DNA from: Chitinophagaceae bacterium
Lineage (GTDB): Bacteria; Bacteroidota; Bacteroidia; Chitinophagales; Chitinophagaceae
Direction: 5' to 3'
DNA length: 34,553 nucleotides
NCBI GenBank assembly: GCA_019695015.1
Contig: JAIBAV010000034.1
Span: 1 to 34,553, forward strand
This document shows, in pieces, positions 17,901-24,894 of the stretch. The notes below the pieces were generated by a model. The model was not told the DNA's origin. It ran no database searches and saw only the letters and a program-made list of their open reading frames with translations. Position numbers and translations under genes: made by a program. Every line of letters starts with the position of its first letter. Within the stretch, counting starts at the first letter, position 1.

Positions 17901-20083
17901 GTAAGATTAATTGTTCCTCCTGTATTTATATTAACATTATCGTATGTAATGGTATTTGAAATGGTAGAACCAATTCCAACTAATTCTAACTGGCCAAGAG
18001 AGGCAGCTGTGTGTGTACCAGAGCCTGTTACATTACCTGTTACAACTAAATTGGAGGCAGCATTGGTTAATCCTAAATCGCCTACTAAATTTAAGTTACC
18101 TGTAACAGGTATATTGGCAGCTACGCCTATTCTAAACTCACCACTATTTACATTTAAATTCCCTCCTACACCAATAATACCTAATGAATTATTTATTATA
18201 AAATATCCAGTTCCTGCATCTATATTAGCATTGCTAGTTAATGTAATTGGGTTATTACCCCAATTCAATGTACCACTCGTACGATTAACAGTTAAAGTAG
18301 CAAAGGTTGTAGGTGTTGTAAAAAATGAATTAGGAAGTGTTATAGTTGCTGTTTGTGTGCCATCTCCCAATTCTAATACTGATGTTGCACTCATGGTTAG
18401 CAACCCAAGTTGAGAACCTCCATTTCTTTGGATTGGAACAATTGTTGGTGCAGTTAAAGATAAAGTATTACCAGCCCCAACAGCTAAGCTACCTGCTGTT
18501 AATCTTATAAAACCGGTAACAAAAGTATTACCTAATAAACTAACGGTACCACCAGTATTAATTTCTAAATTACCATAAAATATATCTTTTGATAAAGTAG
18601 AGGTAGCACCAGTTACAACTATTCTTCTATTAGAGGCAGCACTAGAAATGGTACCACTACCTGTAACATTACCATCAACAACTATTATTGCATTATTATT
18701 GGCCAAATCTAAAGTAGCAGCAGAGCCAATGTTTAAATTGGTTGACACTGTAACACTAACATAGGATCCAGTATTATTTCCTGATAAAATTACCTGACCA
18801 TTGTCATTTATACTTAAACTGCCAGCTATTGTAACATTGGCGTTAGTAGCAGAAATACGGAAAAATGCATCATCACTAATATTCATATCACCATCTACGT
18901 TTAGGCCTACGGATGTTATTCTAAAGTCTCCTATGTTGCTTAATACAACATCTCCATCTACATCTATTGTACCAGCAGCCACATTTTTAATAAACACACC
19001 AGAAGTTACCGTTAAATCTCCTGTTATTTGTATAGGGTTATTACCCCAGTTTACTGTAGCAGTATTTCTGTTAATAGTTAAATTTCCCATACCACTTGGT
19101 GCAGAAAAAGAATTATTTGGAATGGTAGTGGTTGCTGTTTCTGTTCCATCTCCAATAACCATATTGGAACTTGTTCCAAAAAGAATAAACCCTGCATCTG
19201 CTCCAGATTTTCTAATTGGTCCTGTAGTACTATTTCCAGTTTGAACTTGAAAAGTAAGCGTATTGGCACCCACTACTAAGTTTCCAGAAGTTAAATCAAC
19301 ATATCCTGAAAGCGAAAGGGAACTAGACATTGTTACATCATTACCTGTACCAGAATTTAGATAAAAAGAAGAGTAAATAGGTAAATAAGTATCGCCAGAA
19401 GTTAATCCTGTACCATGAGTACTTGCATTTGCTAAAGTAAGTGTAGTATTAATCTGGCTAGATCTAAGCGTAAAATTATCAATTTTCATTACACCATTTG
19501 TACCATCAGGTGTACCTGTATTAGATGGATTATACCCCAATACTCTAATATATAAAGTTGCTTGGTTGGCTGCACCTGCAGGTAAAGTAAAAGATTCGGT
19601 AGAAAAACTTGTACCTATTGCAGGGTATGTAGCAATTCTTGTATAGGTAACATTATCTGTACTCCAATATATTACTGCATTGCCTGGTCGTTTATCTCCT
19701 ATACCCATTAAATCCATAGTAAGGGTAAGCGTTGCAATACCTGTTGTAGTAAATGGTCCAAAAATAATATGTGGCAATGCATCAGAAGCAGCAGCTGTAG
19801 GCACAGTAGAGCCAGTTGTAAAACCATAATAGCCTAATGCATATCCTGTGTTAGAGCCTCCATATCCAGCACCATTGCCAATACCATTAGATGAAGTTAA
19901 ACCATTTGCATCCGTAACAGTAGGTGTACCTATAGTAGAAACGGCAGTTTCTAAAGTTGTTTCAATAGTAGTATTTCTGGCACTGTTATCTTCAAAGTCG
20001 TAATACGCTATAGGTAGTTGTGCGTTTGCAACAAAACCCATAAAAATTAATAAAGATAAAAGTGTAAATTTTGAAACTCTCAT
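14969..20083 (-). CDS. Very large secreted repeat protein with type IX secretion C-terminal sorting domain
   Basis: The protein has about 1704 residues. I use the ATG at 20083 because a clear signal peptide follows (MRVSKFTLLSLLIFMGFVAN, then AQ); an upstream in-frame ATG at 20212 would put 43 unrelated residues before it. Order of parts: an N-terminal region (about 25-215) resembling a carbohydrate-binding-type jelly roll; a long Gly/Thr/Asn/Ser-rich beta region (about 220-1090) with repeated units containing GDGTQTATITLPN and NWGNNPITLT, probably a beta-helix; a region with FRVERYVPQTGG and FDNWQEGG common in Bacteroidota surface proteins; an FN3-like segment (VSVNWTVAESNIASYQIQRS); and the last ~85 residues, a T9SS sorting domain starting ITVYPNPVKDRRMNLL. 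It should be exported by Sec, then across the outer membrane by the T9SS, and probably anchored at the surface. Ligand and role are unknown; an adhesin is one possibility. Confidence 0.9.
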   Translation of the reverse strand: MRVSKFTLLSLLIFMGFVANAQLPIAYYDFEDNSARNTTIETTLETAVSTIGTPTVTDANGLTSSNGIGNGAGYGGSNTGYALGYYGFTTGSTVPTAAASDALPHIIFGPFTTTGIATLTLTMDLMGIGDKRPGNAVIYWSTDNVTYTRIATYPAIGTSFSTESFTLPAGAANQATLYIRVLGYNPSNTGTPDGTNGVMKIDNFTLRSSQINTTLTLANASTHGTGLTSGDTYLPIYSSFYLNSGTGNDVTMSSSLSLSGYVDLTSGNLVVGANTLTFQVQTGNSTTGPIRKSGADAGFILFGTSSNMVIGDGTETATTTIPNNSFSAPSGMGNLTINRNTATVNWGNNPIQITGDLTVTSGVFIKNVAAGTIDVDGDVVLSNIGDFRITSVGLNVDGDMNISDDAFFRISATNANVTIAGSLSINDNGQVILSGNNTGSYVSVTVSTNLNIGSAATLDLANNNAIIVVDGNVTGSGTISSAASNRRIVVTGATSTLSKDIFYGNLEINTGGTVSLLGNTFVTGFIRLTAGSLAVGAGNTLSLTAPTIVPIQRNGGSQLGLLTMSATSVLELGDGTQTATITLPNSFFTTPTTFATLTVNRTSGTLNWGNNPITLTSNANIDAGTGYFIINNSLGIIGVGGNLNVNSGEFRIGVAANIPVTGNLNLVGDLGLTNAASNLVVTGNVTGSGTHTAASLGQLELVGIGSTISNTITYDNVNINTGGTINLTGSTTIGGTLRLTAGVLNVGAANTLTLTLNGSPVLRNGGSETGTITMAATSVFTCGDGSQTATTTLANSIFTSPTSFATLNINRASGTTNWGNNPITLTGNAEITAGSGIFAINNASGELNVGGNLNINSGEFRVSVAANNTVTGNLHIVGTLGLTTPTAYVTVSGNVTGSGSQTAASTGRIIMVGTGANTLASTVTYDNVEINTATGISLTGSTTFGGNLRLTLGNLNVGSNTITFHTDNTPLIRTSGNLNLASGSSIRFGNAGNMGGNNFTIPDDVFTGSNIEFANFYMNRTNRITLNNQNIAITGFLSVEAGMLALPAGYVFTLRSTSISNTAMVTEVGAAGVIAYGTAAVFRVERYVPQTGGTGVRAYRDFAPSVNTGTGTIFDNWQEGGTNGLDGGVYYGTHITGIVGSTSGYDAATGFDKTYSSLGSLSTFDVSTITGAGTWTTWSNATSRSTNQANDTISAFKGYRVLIRGNRLVDLFTGPTPTTMNAPAILRSRGKLVYGDVVFNTTGVTANGATNSGIRLNSASATGYTMVGNPYACPVDWELVHADAGTTNLSSTIYVFDPNLSSSGAYATYNATTHTTAPVASAANKYIQPGQAIFVKNTSVAPTLTFRETHKAPNSANLTNVFKASSDSASFSKIYINLNKQLNNLSYKIADGVAIVFDNSFNDGDGPEDASKISNNLENLSIIAKNAKQWIIEGRKQAYINDTVQLRMYYGANAPVGGNYQLEINMDEFINNGLQAYLYDNYTNTLTSLGMTGISTYNYNVTSTAATYNYRFSIVFKSGSVLPVSFITLNAAIQNKDVSVNWTVAESNIASYQIQRSSNAVEFTTVGTVVANGNAISSTQKYNWIDAEPLNGNNYYRIIANGKDGKTTNSSIVLVRLSDNSSITVYPNPVKDRRMNLLTESLAKGDYEIQVYNLEGKNIYSSIIKHNGGTASYVINLPLAVTSGMYQMIIKGKEYTNTQNIVVE
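17060..19160 (-). repeat. Internal tandem repeat units of the T9SS cargo gene
   Basis: The landmark ending in TTACCCCA (plus-strand view) recurs at 17619-17632, 18249-18262 and 19035-19048. The two left copies share 27 identical bases (17606-17632 and 18236-18262) at an exact 630 bp (210 codon) period; the third is 786 bp (262 codons) away. Each unit encodes a GDG..TAT motif, an NR.sGT.NWGNNPI strand pair, a vGGNLN.NSGEFR segment, a vTGNvTGSG.. segment and a yDNv.INTgg strand. A degenerate fourth unit lies near 17060-17110 (FTIPDDVF). Divergence between copies suggests old duplication, not recent slippage. Confidence 0.85.
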
Positions 20084-20442
20084 ATATGTATTATTTAAAA
20101 AAAATATTTTATGAATATTAGAACCGACAAAAATAGCAAAATATAGTACAAAGAAAACGTTTTTTGCGTAAAATATTGAATTATTTTCAAAAATATTAAA
20201 CACCAAAAGCACTTCTATTTTAAAGTTTTAAGTTAAAATAAAATTTTATGTAAAAAAGATAAAATAAAACAATAAAATGCTGCTTAAAAATAAAAATTGG
20301 TTAACTCTATCCGTGTTTGACTATAATTAGTCTTTACAGTTTAACCATGATACATTTTTACTTTCAATATTATTATCTAACAAGAAATTAGATTATTTAG
20401 ATAAATCAATACTATATTTTTAATTAAGTAATGCTTAAACCC
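20084..20442. other. Long AT-rich intergenic region between divergent genes
   Basis: This 359 bp gap between the cargo gene and pdhA holds no supported gene. For the leftward gene, the minus strand has a TATTTTGC sequence at about 20136-20142, one base short of the -7 consensus, some 55 nt before its ATG. An 8 bp inverted repeat (TATTTTAA 20216-20223 / TTAAAATA 20233-20240) is present but is pure A/T and may be chance. No RNA gene or riboswitch was recognised. The pdhA -7 element lies just to the right. Confidence 0.5.
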
Positions 20443-20450
20443 TATATTTG
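20443..20450 (+). promoter_or_regulatory. -7 promoter element for pdhA
   Basis: TATATTTG is an exact match to TAnnTTTG and is followed by C, as is common in this group. Transcription would begin around 20455-20460. This lies 3' of an in-frame ATG at 20431, so that ATG would not be on the message; the element therefore supports the GTG start at 20473. No clear -33 TTG is present. Confidence 0.55.
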
Positions 20451-20472
20451 CCAACCAAAATTTTTTGTACTA

Positions 20473-21468
20473 GTGGCAACTAAATTTTCAAAAGAAACTT
20501 ATCTATATTGGTACGAACTCATGCAACTTATTCGTCAGTTTGAGTTAAAGGCTGAAGAAATGTATAAAATGGCTGGAAAAATACGTGGTTTTTTTCATGC
20601 CTACGTTGGCCAAGAAGCAATTGCTGCAGGTTGTATGACAGCCACCAGACACGAAGACCCTTATATTACAGCATATAGAGATCATGGCTTTGCACTTGCA
20701 AAAGGAACATCGGCAAATGCATGCATGGCCGAATTGTATGGTAAAGCAACTGGTTGTGCAAAAGGGAAAGGCGGTAGTATGCACTTTTTTGATGTTGAAA
20801 ATTATTTTTTTGGTGGACACGGAATTGTAGGTGCACAAATTGGAACTGGAGCTGGATTAGCATTTGCAGAAAAATATAAAGGTACTGATAATGTAGTGCT
20901 TTGTTTTTTTGGGGATGGAGCATCTAGGCAAGGCATGCTTCACGAAACGTTTAATATGGCAATGAATTGGAAGTTGCCTGTAATTTTTATTTGCGAAAAT
21001 AACCATTATGCAATGGGTACTTCTATTGAACGTACTAGTAATGTAATTGATATTTATAAATTAGCCGATGCTTATGAAATGCCTGCAGACCAAATTGATG
21101 GCATGAGCCCGGAAGCTGTACATACTGGTATTGCAAGAGCTGTAAAACGTGCAAGAGAAGGTGGTGGACCAACTTTGCTTGAGATGAAAACTTATCGCTA
21201 CAAAGGTCATTCAATTAGCGACCCTCAGAAATATAGAACTAAAGAAGAAGTAGAAGAATACAAAGAGAAAGATCCAATCATTCAAGTAGCTAATACCATT
21301 TTAGAAAACAACTTTGCAAATCAAGAAGACTTAAACAATATTGATGCAAAAATTGCTGCCATAGTTGAAAAAAGCGTACAATTTGCAGAAGAAAGCCCTT
21401 GGCCAGATGATAGTGAAGTATTAAAAGATGTATATGCTGACCCCAACTACCCATTTATAGTAGATTAA
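20473..21468 (+). CDS. pdhA: Pyruvate dehydrogenase E1 component, alpha subunit
   Basis: The E1 alpha subunit uses thiamine diphosphate to decarboxylate pyruvate and works with E1 beta, E2 and E3, feeding acetyl-CoA to the TCA cycle. I start it at GTG 20473, which gives MATKFSKETYLYWYELM, the usual Bacteroidota N terminus, in 331 residues. The ATG at 20431 would add 14 residues (with CQPKFFVL) that overlap the -7 promoter element. Visible motifs are FHAYVGQEAIAAG near residue 45, YRDHGFALA, KGGSMHFF, the ThDP/Mg motif beginning GDGASRQG at about 147 and ending in ENN at about 177, and a phosphorylation-loop-like stretch YRYKGHSISDPQKYRTKEEV. The E1 beta and E2 genes are not adjacent. A TPR protein gene follows after 42 nt. 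Confidence 0.95.
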   Translation: MATKFSKETYLYWYELMQLIRQFELKAEEMYKMAGKIRGFFHAYVGQEAIAAGCMTATRHEDPYITAYRDHGFALAKGTSANACMAELYGKATGCAKGKGGSMHFFDVENYFFGGHGIVGAQIGTGAGLAFAEKYKGTDNVVLCFFGDGASRQGMLHETFNMAMNWKLPVIFICENNHYAMGTSIERTSNVIDIYKLADAYEMPADQIDGMSPEAVHTGIARAVKRAREGGGPTLLEMKTYRYKGHSISDPQKYRTKEEVEEYKEKDPIIQVANTILENNFANQEDLNNIDAKIAAIVEKSVQFAEESPWPDDSEVLKDVYADPNYPFIVD

Positions 21469-21510
21469 GGTAAACTAAACAATCAATTAAAAAACAATTA
21501 TTTATATTTT

Positions 21511-22197
21511 ATGAGTGAACAAATTGTAAAGAAAGATATGTGGATGCAATTAGAAAGTTTTTGGAATAAAAAGAAAAAAATTATTCTTACTGTTGGTGGT
21601 GCAATTGTTGTAATTGCTGGCGGATTATATGGTTACAAACAATATATTGTTTTACCTAAAGAAGAAAAGGCTGCTGATGCTATTTATAAAGTACAACAAT
21701 TCTTTCAGCAAGACTCTTCCAACCTTGTAATAAATGGTAATAACGAAACTGGAGCAAAAGGTGCTTTATATATTATTAAAAACTATAGTGGCACTAAAGC
21801 AGCTAATTTAGCTTATTACTATGCAGGTATTAGTTATTTAAAACTGAAAGATTTTAACAATGCTATTAAATATTTAAAAGATTTTAGCACTAATGCTCTT
21901 CAAGTACAAATGAGTGCATATACAGCTTTAGGCCATGCTTATGCAGAATCTGGCAAAAAAGATGAAGCAGTGAGTTATTATAAAAAAGCTGCTACAACTT
22001 TTGAAGAAGACAAAGACAACTCTGCCGAAAATTTATTTTTAGCAGCACAGTTATTAGAAATAATGAATAAGCCAAAAGAGGCATTAGATATTTATAAAAC
22101 TATCAAACAAAAATATCCTCAAACAAGCCGTGGATATGAAGCTGATAAATTTATTTACAGATTAAGTATAGAGAAAAACGATTTTAGCATAAACTAA
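21511..22197 (+). CDS. Membrane-anchored TPR protein (YfgM-like architecture)
   Basis: The 228-residue protein has a short cytoplasmic N terminus (LESFWNKKKK), one membrane helix (about 24-42, IILTVGGAIVVIAGGLYGY), and then an extracytoplasmic region of tetratricopeptide-like helix pairs, for example AANLAYYYAGISYLKLKDFN, MSAYTALGHAYAESGKKDEA and ENLFLAAQLLEIMNKPKEAL. This is the layout of YfgM-type proteins, which associate with the Sec translocon in gamma-proteobacteria; whether that holds here is inference. It ends 2 nt before ribH and starts 42 nt after pdhA, so it probably shares a message with ribH. The TPR fold implies a protein partner that cannot be identified from the sequence. Confidence 0.85.
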   Translation: MSEQIVKKDMWMQLESFWNKKKKIILTVGGAIVVIAGGLYGYKQYIVLPKEEKAADAIYKVQQFFQQDSSNLVINGNNETGAKGALYIIKNYSGTKAANLAYYYAGISYLKLKDFNNAIKYLKDFSTNALQVQMSAYTALGHAYAESGKKDEAVSYYKKAATTFEEDKDNSAENLFLAAQLLEIMNKPKEALDIYKTIKQKYPQTSRGYEADKFIYRLSIEKNDFSIN

Positions 22198-22199
22198 TT

Positions 22200-22685
22200 A
22201 TGGCAACCAAAGGCAATAAAAACTTAAATAAAGGCATCCCAAAATTAAAGGATGCCTTTATTGTAATTATTAAAACAGAATGGAATAGTAAAATTGTGAA
22301 TCAATTAGAAAATGGGGTTATTGCTGTTTTAAAAGAAAATAATATAAACTATAAAACAATTATCGTTCCTGGTGCTATTGAAATACCATTTGCATTAAAA
22401 CAACATTATACTTATAGTTCTACTTTACCTAGTGCATATATTACTTTAGGCACTGTAATTAAAGGAGATACTCCTCATTTTGACTATGTATGCAAATTTG
22501 TAACAGAAGGAATTTTACAATTAAACCTAAGTTTAGATGTTCCTGTTGTATTTGGCGTTCTAACAGTAAATACAGAAAAAGAAGCTACCGAAAGAACTAC
22601 AGGTAGCCATGGAAATAAAGGAGAGGAATTTGCTATAACTGCAATTAAAATGATTGCTTTAAACAATACTTTGAAGAAATTATAA
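22200..22685 (+). CDS. ribH: 6,7-dimethyl-8-ribityllumazine synthase
   Basis: RibH condenses 5-amino-6-ribitylaminouracil with 3,4-dihydroxybutanone phosphate, the penultimate step of riboflavin synthesis, in the cytoplasm. The 161-residue product shows the family motifs VPGAIEIPFAL, LGTVIKGDTPHFDYV with His93, and PVVFGVLTVNTEKEATER. Length is normal for a capsid-forming or pentameric lumazine synthase. It starts 2 nt after the TPR gene stop and ends 23 nt before a strong terminator. No FMN riboswitch and no other rib genes are visible, so riboflavin genes are dispersed here. Confidence 0.96.
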   Translation: MATKGNKNLNKGIPKLKDAFIVIIKTEWNSKIVNQLENGVIAVLKENNINYKTIIVPGAIEIPFALKQHYTYSSTLPSAYITLGTVIKGDTPHFDYVCKFVTEGILQLNLSLDVPVVFGVLTVNTEKEATERTTGSHGNKGEEFAITAIKMIALNNTLKKL

Positions 22686-22708
22686 TGATTTTAATTCCTT
22701 CACCACAT

Positions 22709-22740
22709 AAAAAAGCCTTGTAATACTACAAGGCTTTTTT
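22709..22740. terminator. Bidirectional intrinsic terminator between ribH and the DUF5689 gene
   Basis: A perfect 14 bp inverted repeat, AAAAAAGCCTTGTA (22709-22722) / TACAAGGCTTTTTT (22727-22740), encloses a 4 nt loop. The A and T tracts at either end provide the U run in both directions, so it can end the rightward ribH message and the leftward DUF5689 message, whose stop codon is 15 nt away. Confidence 0.92.
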
Positions 22741-22755
22741 GTAAACCATCTATAA

Positions 22756-24843
22756 TTAATTCCAGCTTATAGATACATCATCTATAGCGGTGGAAGGTCT
22801 GTTTGCACTACCAGTTGAATTTGAAAGTGCAGAAACTCTTATCCAAACTTTTTGAGATTTATTGTCAATAGCATTTCCAAAATTTACATTAATTGTGTTA
22901 CTAGAAAATACGTTACTTGTGGTTAATGTACCTGAAGCTGAAGCAGCAGTAAATGAAGCTGGGCTATCCCCTAAAGCATAATCCACAGTCCAGGTTACAG
23001 TTCTTCCAACCGAATTGTCTAAAGATTGTAATAAGAATTGTAATTGAACATTATTTTTACCCGTTGTATTATCTAATAAAAATACAAAAGAAGCTCCAGG
23101 ATCATAACCTGTAGAACTAGTTTGGCGAACACCTAAAGCTCTATTGCTTGCAGCATCTTGTGCAGTTTGATCTGAAGTTGCAGATAAACCAGTTGCAGAA
23201 GCAAAGTTTTTAAATCCTGCACTAAAATTAGCCCAAAGTCCCAAAGCAGAATTGAAAGAACCAGCAGTGCCAAAAGATGTTGTTGTAGCCCCTGTATAAA
23301 CACTTACACCTGTTGGTAAACCAGAGCCAATGCCATTAAAGTTTAATGTAAATGGTGATGTAGAACCCAAAGTAATACCTGTAGTGCTACCACCTCCTCC
23401 AGGACCAGAACCACCAGCAACAACATCTGCTGCATTTCTAATGGTTATTTGAGGCGTTCCATTATATAAAGAAACATATCCTATAAAAGTAGTTGCATTT
23501 GCTGGTAATGATGAAACACCTAAAGTTGTTCTAACAAATGAAACAATTGAGCCAGATGCATCGGTTACTGTATAATTTTTTCCAGTTGCATTTGATGAGG
23601 TTTCAGCTATGGAAACATTAGTTAGTTTAACAACTGTAGAAGACCATGAATTGATGTTTGAGTTGATTTGAGAGACGGTTGTATTTCTAGGCACAACAGT
23701 ACCAGTTGCTAATTTTATTGCATTAACCACATTGGTAATTTGTAAATCTCCATTGAATAAAGAAAGTGATAAGCCAGAAATATCTACAGCAACACTATCA
23801 TTTAATGCAAAGTTTGGATTAATAGATGGGAAACGTAATTGTAACCCATAACCACTACCATCTTGAATACGGTAGTTACCATTTGATTCGTTTAAAGTAT
23901 TAGATACAATAGTACCTCTAATGCCTGTATTTGCTGGCATTATGGCCCCATCTCCCATTGCTCTAACATCTTGAATAGATTTATAAACTAAAGTTGGGCT
24001 TATACTGCTACCACATCTGTCATCTTTAAATTGTACATCGCTGGTATCTCTAATTAATAATTGTTTAGTACCATTAAAAAAAGTATAGATAGCGGTTATA
24101 GTTCCTTTCTTTTTAGGTACTTGAATTCCAGCAAAATTAGAATAGCTACTTGTTCTTAAAGTTATAGTATTACCTGAACAATTTTGAATATTTAGATTTA
24201 CAGCTGAAGATGCTAAACTAGGGTCTGCAAAAGTTTTTAAAGTATCTGCAGCACTAAATTGAAAGTTCTCTAACTGTATTAAAGTATTTTGAACAGTATC
24301 TTGTAATGTTGTTTTTAAATCGGTTATGCTAGAGAAAATTTTAGGAGTAATTACATTTCCAAATCCTCCTTTAATCACATATTTATCAAACAAATTTTGT
24401 GGTATTGGTGTTTGAGAAATTGGTGAAGTAGCTTTGTTAACTGCACCTAATTGAATCATTCCACCATACTCACCCACACACAATCCTTTAACATTAATAT
24501 ATACTCTTCTTCCTACAGGGTAGCTTGTATATAAATTAGTTCCATCTAATCTTAAACTAACGCCACCAGTTGCATCTTGTATAGAGATTGATTTATAAAA
24601 ATTTCCGCTTTTATCATCTGCAACTACTATTCCTGAAATAGTTTTATCTACTGTAATTTCTACAACTGTTCCTGTTGTAGGTAACAATGCTTTTAGCTCT
24701 TTTAAAGTCATTGTTATTGGTAAGTTGGGGTCAACAAAAGTTGTATCTGGTTCGTCAAATTTTTTATTACATGCTGCAATAATAGTAATTGTGGTTATCG
24801 TTAAAAAAAACAATACTAACCAATTGAAGTGTTTATTTTTCAT
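22756..24843 (-). CDS. DUF5689-domain outer-membrane lipoprotein
   Basis: The product has about 695 residues with a lipoprotein signal: hydrophobic LVLFFLTITTITIIAAC, lipobox IAAC, then NKKFDEPD, an acidic patch like those used for surface export in Bacteroidota. The N-terminal part (about 40-270) matches DUF5689, OB-fold-like beta modules with IVVADDKSGNFYKSISIQDA and a ligand-like LRLDGTNLY. A second related module (about 285-470) follows (RGTIVSNTLNESNGNYRIQD). The C-terminal ~200 residues are a beta-rich jelly-roll-type domain ending AIDDVSISWN. The gene lies 51 nt downstream of a TonB-dependent receptor, the position a SusD-like lipoprotein takes in other loci, so it may be its partner; that is inference. 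Substrate unknown. An ATG at 24852 would add three residues. Confidence 0.82.
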   Translation of the reverse strand: MKNKHFNWLVLFFLTITTITIIAACNKKFDEPDTTFVDPNLPITMTLKELKALLPTTGTVVEITVDKTISGIVVADDKSGNFYKSISIQDATGGVSLRLDGTNLYTSYPVGRRVYINVKGLCVGEYGGMIQLGAVNKATSPISQTPIPQNLFDKYVIKGGFGNVITPKIFSSITDLKTTLQDTVQNTLIQLENFQFSAADTLKTFADPSLASSAVNLNIQNCSGNTITLRTSSYSNFAGIQVPKKKGTITAIYTFFNGTKQLLIRDTSDVQFKDDRCGSSISPTLVYKSIQDVRAMGDGAIMPANTGIRGTIVSNTLNESNGNYRIQDGSGYGLQLRFPSINPNFALNDSVAVDISGLSLSLFNGDLQITNVVNAIKLATGTVVPRNTTVSQINSNINSWSSTVVKLTNVSIAETSSNATGKNYTVTDASGSIVSFVRTTLGVSSLPANATTFIGYVSLYNGTPQITIRNAADVVAGGSGPGGGGSTTGITLGSTSPFTLNFNGIGSGLPTGVSVYTGATTTSFGTAGSFNSALGLWANFSAGFKNFASATGLSATSDQTAQDAASNRALGVRQTSSTGYDPGASFVFLLDNTTGKNNVQLQFLLQSLDNSVGRTVTWTVDYALGDSPASFTAASASGTLTTSNVFSSNTINVNFGNAIDNKSQKVWIRVSALSNSTGSANRPSTAIDDVSISWN

Positions 24844-24894
24844 ATTTCTCATTTGTAAGAGTTATAATAATTTTTTACTGAATTTTTTAATTTA

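Noticed and set aside
17606..19048. Regularly spaced repeats considered as a CRISPR array or transposon ends
   Set aside because: The spacing is 630-786 bp, the repeats code in frame for a repeated protein motif, and similarity continues between the short identical stretches. This is a protein repeat, not a CRISPR or IS.
17466..19244. Open frames of 86, 219 and 147 codons on the plus strand inside the large cargo gene
   Set aside because: They lie antisense to a long gene with clear signal peptide, repeats and sorting domain. The frames follow from its Thr/Asn/Val-rich repeat codons and have no start context or recognisable domain.
20084..20442. Long AT-rich gap considered for a small RNA, riboswitch or replication origin
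   Set aside because: No stable GC-containing hairpin, terminator, DnaA-box cluster or known riboswitch core was visible; only promoter-like sequences and A/T-only palindromes.
22686..22755. Possible FMN riboswitch near ribH
   Set aside because: The region holds only the bidirectional terminator. The 5' side of ribH is just 2 nt from the preceding gene, leaving no room for a leader.
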